DNA of 64,000 bases, taken from an uncultured Clostridia bacterium. Lineage in GTDB: Bacteria; Bacillota; Clostridia; TANB77; CAG-508. Shown piece by piece: positions 62,362-64,000 of the stretch. Made by a program: the position numbers and the translations under genes. Below the pieces are notes generated by a model. It made no database searches. It saw only the letters and a program-made list of their open reading frames with translations, and was not told the DNA's origin. The stretch is from positions 16,115 through 80,114 of the forward strand of contig CATGLK010000007.1 of assembly GCA_949538735.1 (NCBI GenBank). Direction: 5' to 3'. Within the stretch, counting starts at the first letter, position 1; each line of letters opens with the position of its first letter.

Positions 62362-62517
62362 TTAATATAAATATAAAGTGTCTTCAATAATATATGATAC
62401 AGGTAAGACGTCTTCTGTATCTGCCGTGATTCTAAAGTATGTTTGCCCAGTTATGTCTTTGTAAACCGAAACTGTAACTGTTCCACATTTGATGCCGTGC
62501 TCTTTATTGTTTTGCAT
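62362..62517 (-). CDS. 51-residue hypothetical protein
   Basis: MQNNKEHGIKCGTVTVSVYK then a strand-rich stretch with TYFRITADTEDVLPVSYIIE and a short end. The start at 62517 has GGGGTG upstream; earlier in-frame ATGs lack one. No family recognised. The alternating hydrophobic pattern suggests a small beta-barrel or cold-shock-sized fold. Confidence 0.55.
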   Translation of the reverse strand: MQNNKEHGIKCGTVTVSVYKDITGQTYFRITADTEDVLPVSYIIEDTLYLY

Positions 62518-63052
62518 AAATTTCACCCCTATTGTTATAATTTTTAAAGAACAGCAATAATTATACCACTCTTTGAAATAATTTAATGAAAGTATATGCA
62601 AAAAGGTCAAAATAATATATGAAAATATCTAAAAAATAATTTTGTAAAATGGAATTGTTTATAATCTGAATATATATAAAGTAAGAATACAAAATGCAAT
62701 GTCGAAAAATGTCGATGAAAAGTTGGAGAAAATTAAATAAAAAGATTGAAAAAGTATATAAAATCTGTTATAGTAATAACTGTACAGAGGATATATACTT
62801 TTTTGGTATATAAAAGTATTAAGCAATTTTAGTTAATACAACAATTTTTTAAAATCCAAAATCTGTATTAATTCTAATTTAAATTCGAGAAAATTTTTAT
62901 CGAAACAAAAACTCAAAAAAACAAATAAAAATAAGAAAAAAGGTGATAAAAAAAGAAAAATAAAGCAAAAACAGAAAACAAAGACGTATTTACTAATGAA
63001 GAAATATTGACAACAGAATAAAAATATATTAAAATAAAGGAGAAGATAGACA
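62518..63052 (+). other. 535-base AT-rich intergenic region
   Basis: Holds a promoter-like pair (62746-62774) and a leader of about 280 bases before the nuclease gene. Around 62950-63020 short open stretches (…KAKTENKDVFTNEEI…) look like the ruined start of a similar gene, but are too short to call. Confidence 0.4.
62746..62774 (+). promoter_or_regulatory. possible promoter for the Rpn-like nuclease gene
   Basis: TTGAAA (62746-62751), a 17-base spacer and TATAGT (62769-62774), 279 bases before the start codon. Confidence 0.5.
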
Positions 63053-63955
63053 ATGTATTTATTTACGTACAAAGAATATTTAAGATGTATAAAGCCAAGG
63101 GGTATATATGAATTAAGGGAAGAAAGTGCAGAATATAACCTAAATATCGAACAAGAAGAAACACATCAATATAAAGACAAAATTTTCAAAGAAATATTAA
63201 GCAATAAAAAAGAAGTTATAAATTTTCTGAAAAAATATTTCAAAGACGAAATATTTGAAAAACTAACAGAAAAAGACATAGAAAAATACAATAAAGAATT
63301 TATAACATCAAATTTTGAAAGGCAAGAAGCAGATATAATATATCAAATACCAAAAGAAAATTTCTACATAATTATAGAACATCAAAGCAAAGTTGACTAT
63401 AATATGCCTGAGAGAATGACAAAATATTGCATAGAACTAAGAAGAGATATAATGAAATCAAGCAATAAAATATTTGATATAGTTATTTGTCCAATAGTAT
63501 TATACACAGGAGATAGAAAGTGGAACATAGATAGTAGAGCAAGAGACAAAGAATATAGGATAAAAACATTTAAATATACGGAATATAATTTCGTTGATAT
63601 AAACAATGAAATAGAAGAAAATCTAGTAAAAGAAGACACAGGAATGTCAAAAGCATTACTATTTGAAAAAATAAATTCGAAAGAAGAACTAAAAGAAACG
63701 ATGACTGAAATATTAAAAAAGGATTTAACAAAAGAGGAAAAAGAATATCTAGCGAAGATGTTAAAGTATTCTAATAAAATCAGAAGTATCATGCCAGAAG
63801 AAAGAAAAGAATATATTAAGAAATTAGAAGAAGAAGGAGGAAGTAAAGAGATGAGATTTGAAAAATATTTTATTGAATGGTTAGAAGATGAAAAAAGAGA
63901 AGGAAGGGCTGAAGGAGAGAAGATTGGCGAGAAATTAGGAATAGCATGGTGTTAA
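63053..63955 (+). CDS. Rpn/YhgA-like PD-(D/E)XK nuclease family protein
   Basis: A 300-residue protein of the Rpn (recombination-promoting nuclease) or transposase_31-like family. QYKDKIFKEILSNKKEVINF, then FERQEADIIYQI and FYIIIEHQSKVDYNMPERM give the Asp and Glu-x-Gln nuclease core, followed by CPIVLYTGDRKWN. The C-terminus is a charged helical tail (EGRAEGEKIGEKLGIAWC). AAAGGAG is 11 bases before the ATG. Such genes often occur in many copies with broken relatives nearby. Confidence 0.82.
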   Translation: MYLFTYKEYLRCIKPRGIYELREESAEYNLNIEQEETHQYKDKIFKEILSNKKEVINFLKKYFKDEIFEKLTEKDIEKYNKEFITSNFERQEADIIYQIPKENFYIIIEHQSKVDYNMPERMTKYCIELRRDIMKSSNKIFDIVICPIVLYTGDRKWNIDSRARDKEYRIKTFKYTEYNFVDINNEIEENLVKEDTGMSKALLFEKINSKEELKETMTEILKKDLTKEEKEYLAKMLKYSNKIRSIMPEERKEYIKKLEEEGGSKEMRFEKYFIEWLEDEKREGRAEGEKIGEKLGIAWC

Positions 63956-64000
63956 GATAGATTTTGGACACGAAAGCGTAGAGATGTTATAATAGTTTTA

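Noticed and set aside
1..64000. tRNA or rRNA genes
   Set aside because: No TTCRANNC-type T-loop with a matching acceptor stem and no rRNA segments were recognised by eye.

Overview
The window is a very AT-rich chromosomal segment whose gene content (spoIIP, a YloC/YicC-remA-rpoZ-gmk-priA-def-fmt cluster, pta-ackA, rubrerythrin, plsY-gpsA) points to an anaerobic, probably endospore-forming member of the Clostridia (Firmicutes). AGA dominates the arginine codons and most housekeeping genes prefer A-ending codons. I found no tRNA, rRNA, CRISPR array or intact transposase; the one structural RNA I recognise is RNase P RNA (about 37853-38227). The species cannot be named from the sequence.

Layout. 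1-2750: the 3' end of a DinD/BRO-like gene, an unrecognised gene and an AAA/DUF4143 ATPase. 2821-7960: a class A penicillin-binding protein, cysS and galE. 7961-13998: a native argS reduced to a 5' stub and a 3' remnant, with a 5.5 kb cassette between them that has its own promoter and carries a complete divergent argS, a DUF1919 gene, a MoaA-like radical SAM gene, an APH-fold kinase gene and a HIT-hydrolase gene. 14072-23759: a PHP phosphatase, glmM, spoIIP, a small secreted protein, pgi, an acyl-ACP thioesterase and pyk. 24083-31580: a surface operon with an LPITG-anchored protein, a sortase and a 1714-residue DUF11/Cna_B/vWA protein. 32141-36419: der, plsY, gpsA, a zinc-ribbon gene and dtd. 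36488-46989: small genes, rnpB, an MFS transporter, an acidic coiled-coil protein, a fatty-acyl-CoA ligase, a HAD-TrxB fusion and trxA. 47018-54426: an RluA-like pseudouridine synthase, a WG-repeat protein, trmB, pta, two tandem ackA genes and rubrerythrin. 54634-62235: rsmE, YloC/YicC, remA, rpoZ, gmk, priA, def and fmt. The right end holds a small minus-strand gene and an Rpn/YhgA-like nuclease gene.

The most striking observation is a recoding signal. Reading all recognised genes by eye I found only seven in-frame CGG codons. Six of them, in four conserved genes (priA three times, rsmE, the RluA-like gene and the thioesterase), sit exactly where the frame must move +1: skipping the C of CGG-N and reading GGN as glycine restores the full conserved protein each time. 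I saw no other frameshift except in the truly deleted argS. This suggests that CGG is unassigned or very slowly decoded and works as a +1 frameshift codon. The seventh CGG, in a WG-repeat gene, appears to be read normally and is the main counterexample.

Two further themes stand out. Dispersed palindromic elements share a GGGGAC(A/G)G-CC core but have different arms. They sit between genes, often directly before the ribosome-binding site of a housekeeping gene, and one has been translated into the linker of the HAD-TrxB fusion. The argS cassette pairs a replacement aminoacyl-tRNA synthetase with a HIT hydrolase and modifying enzymes, a combination that could reflect resistance to, or synthesis of, an arginyl-adenylate-like compound.
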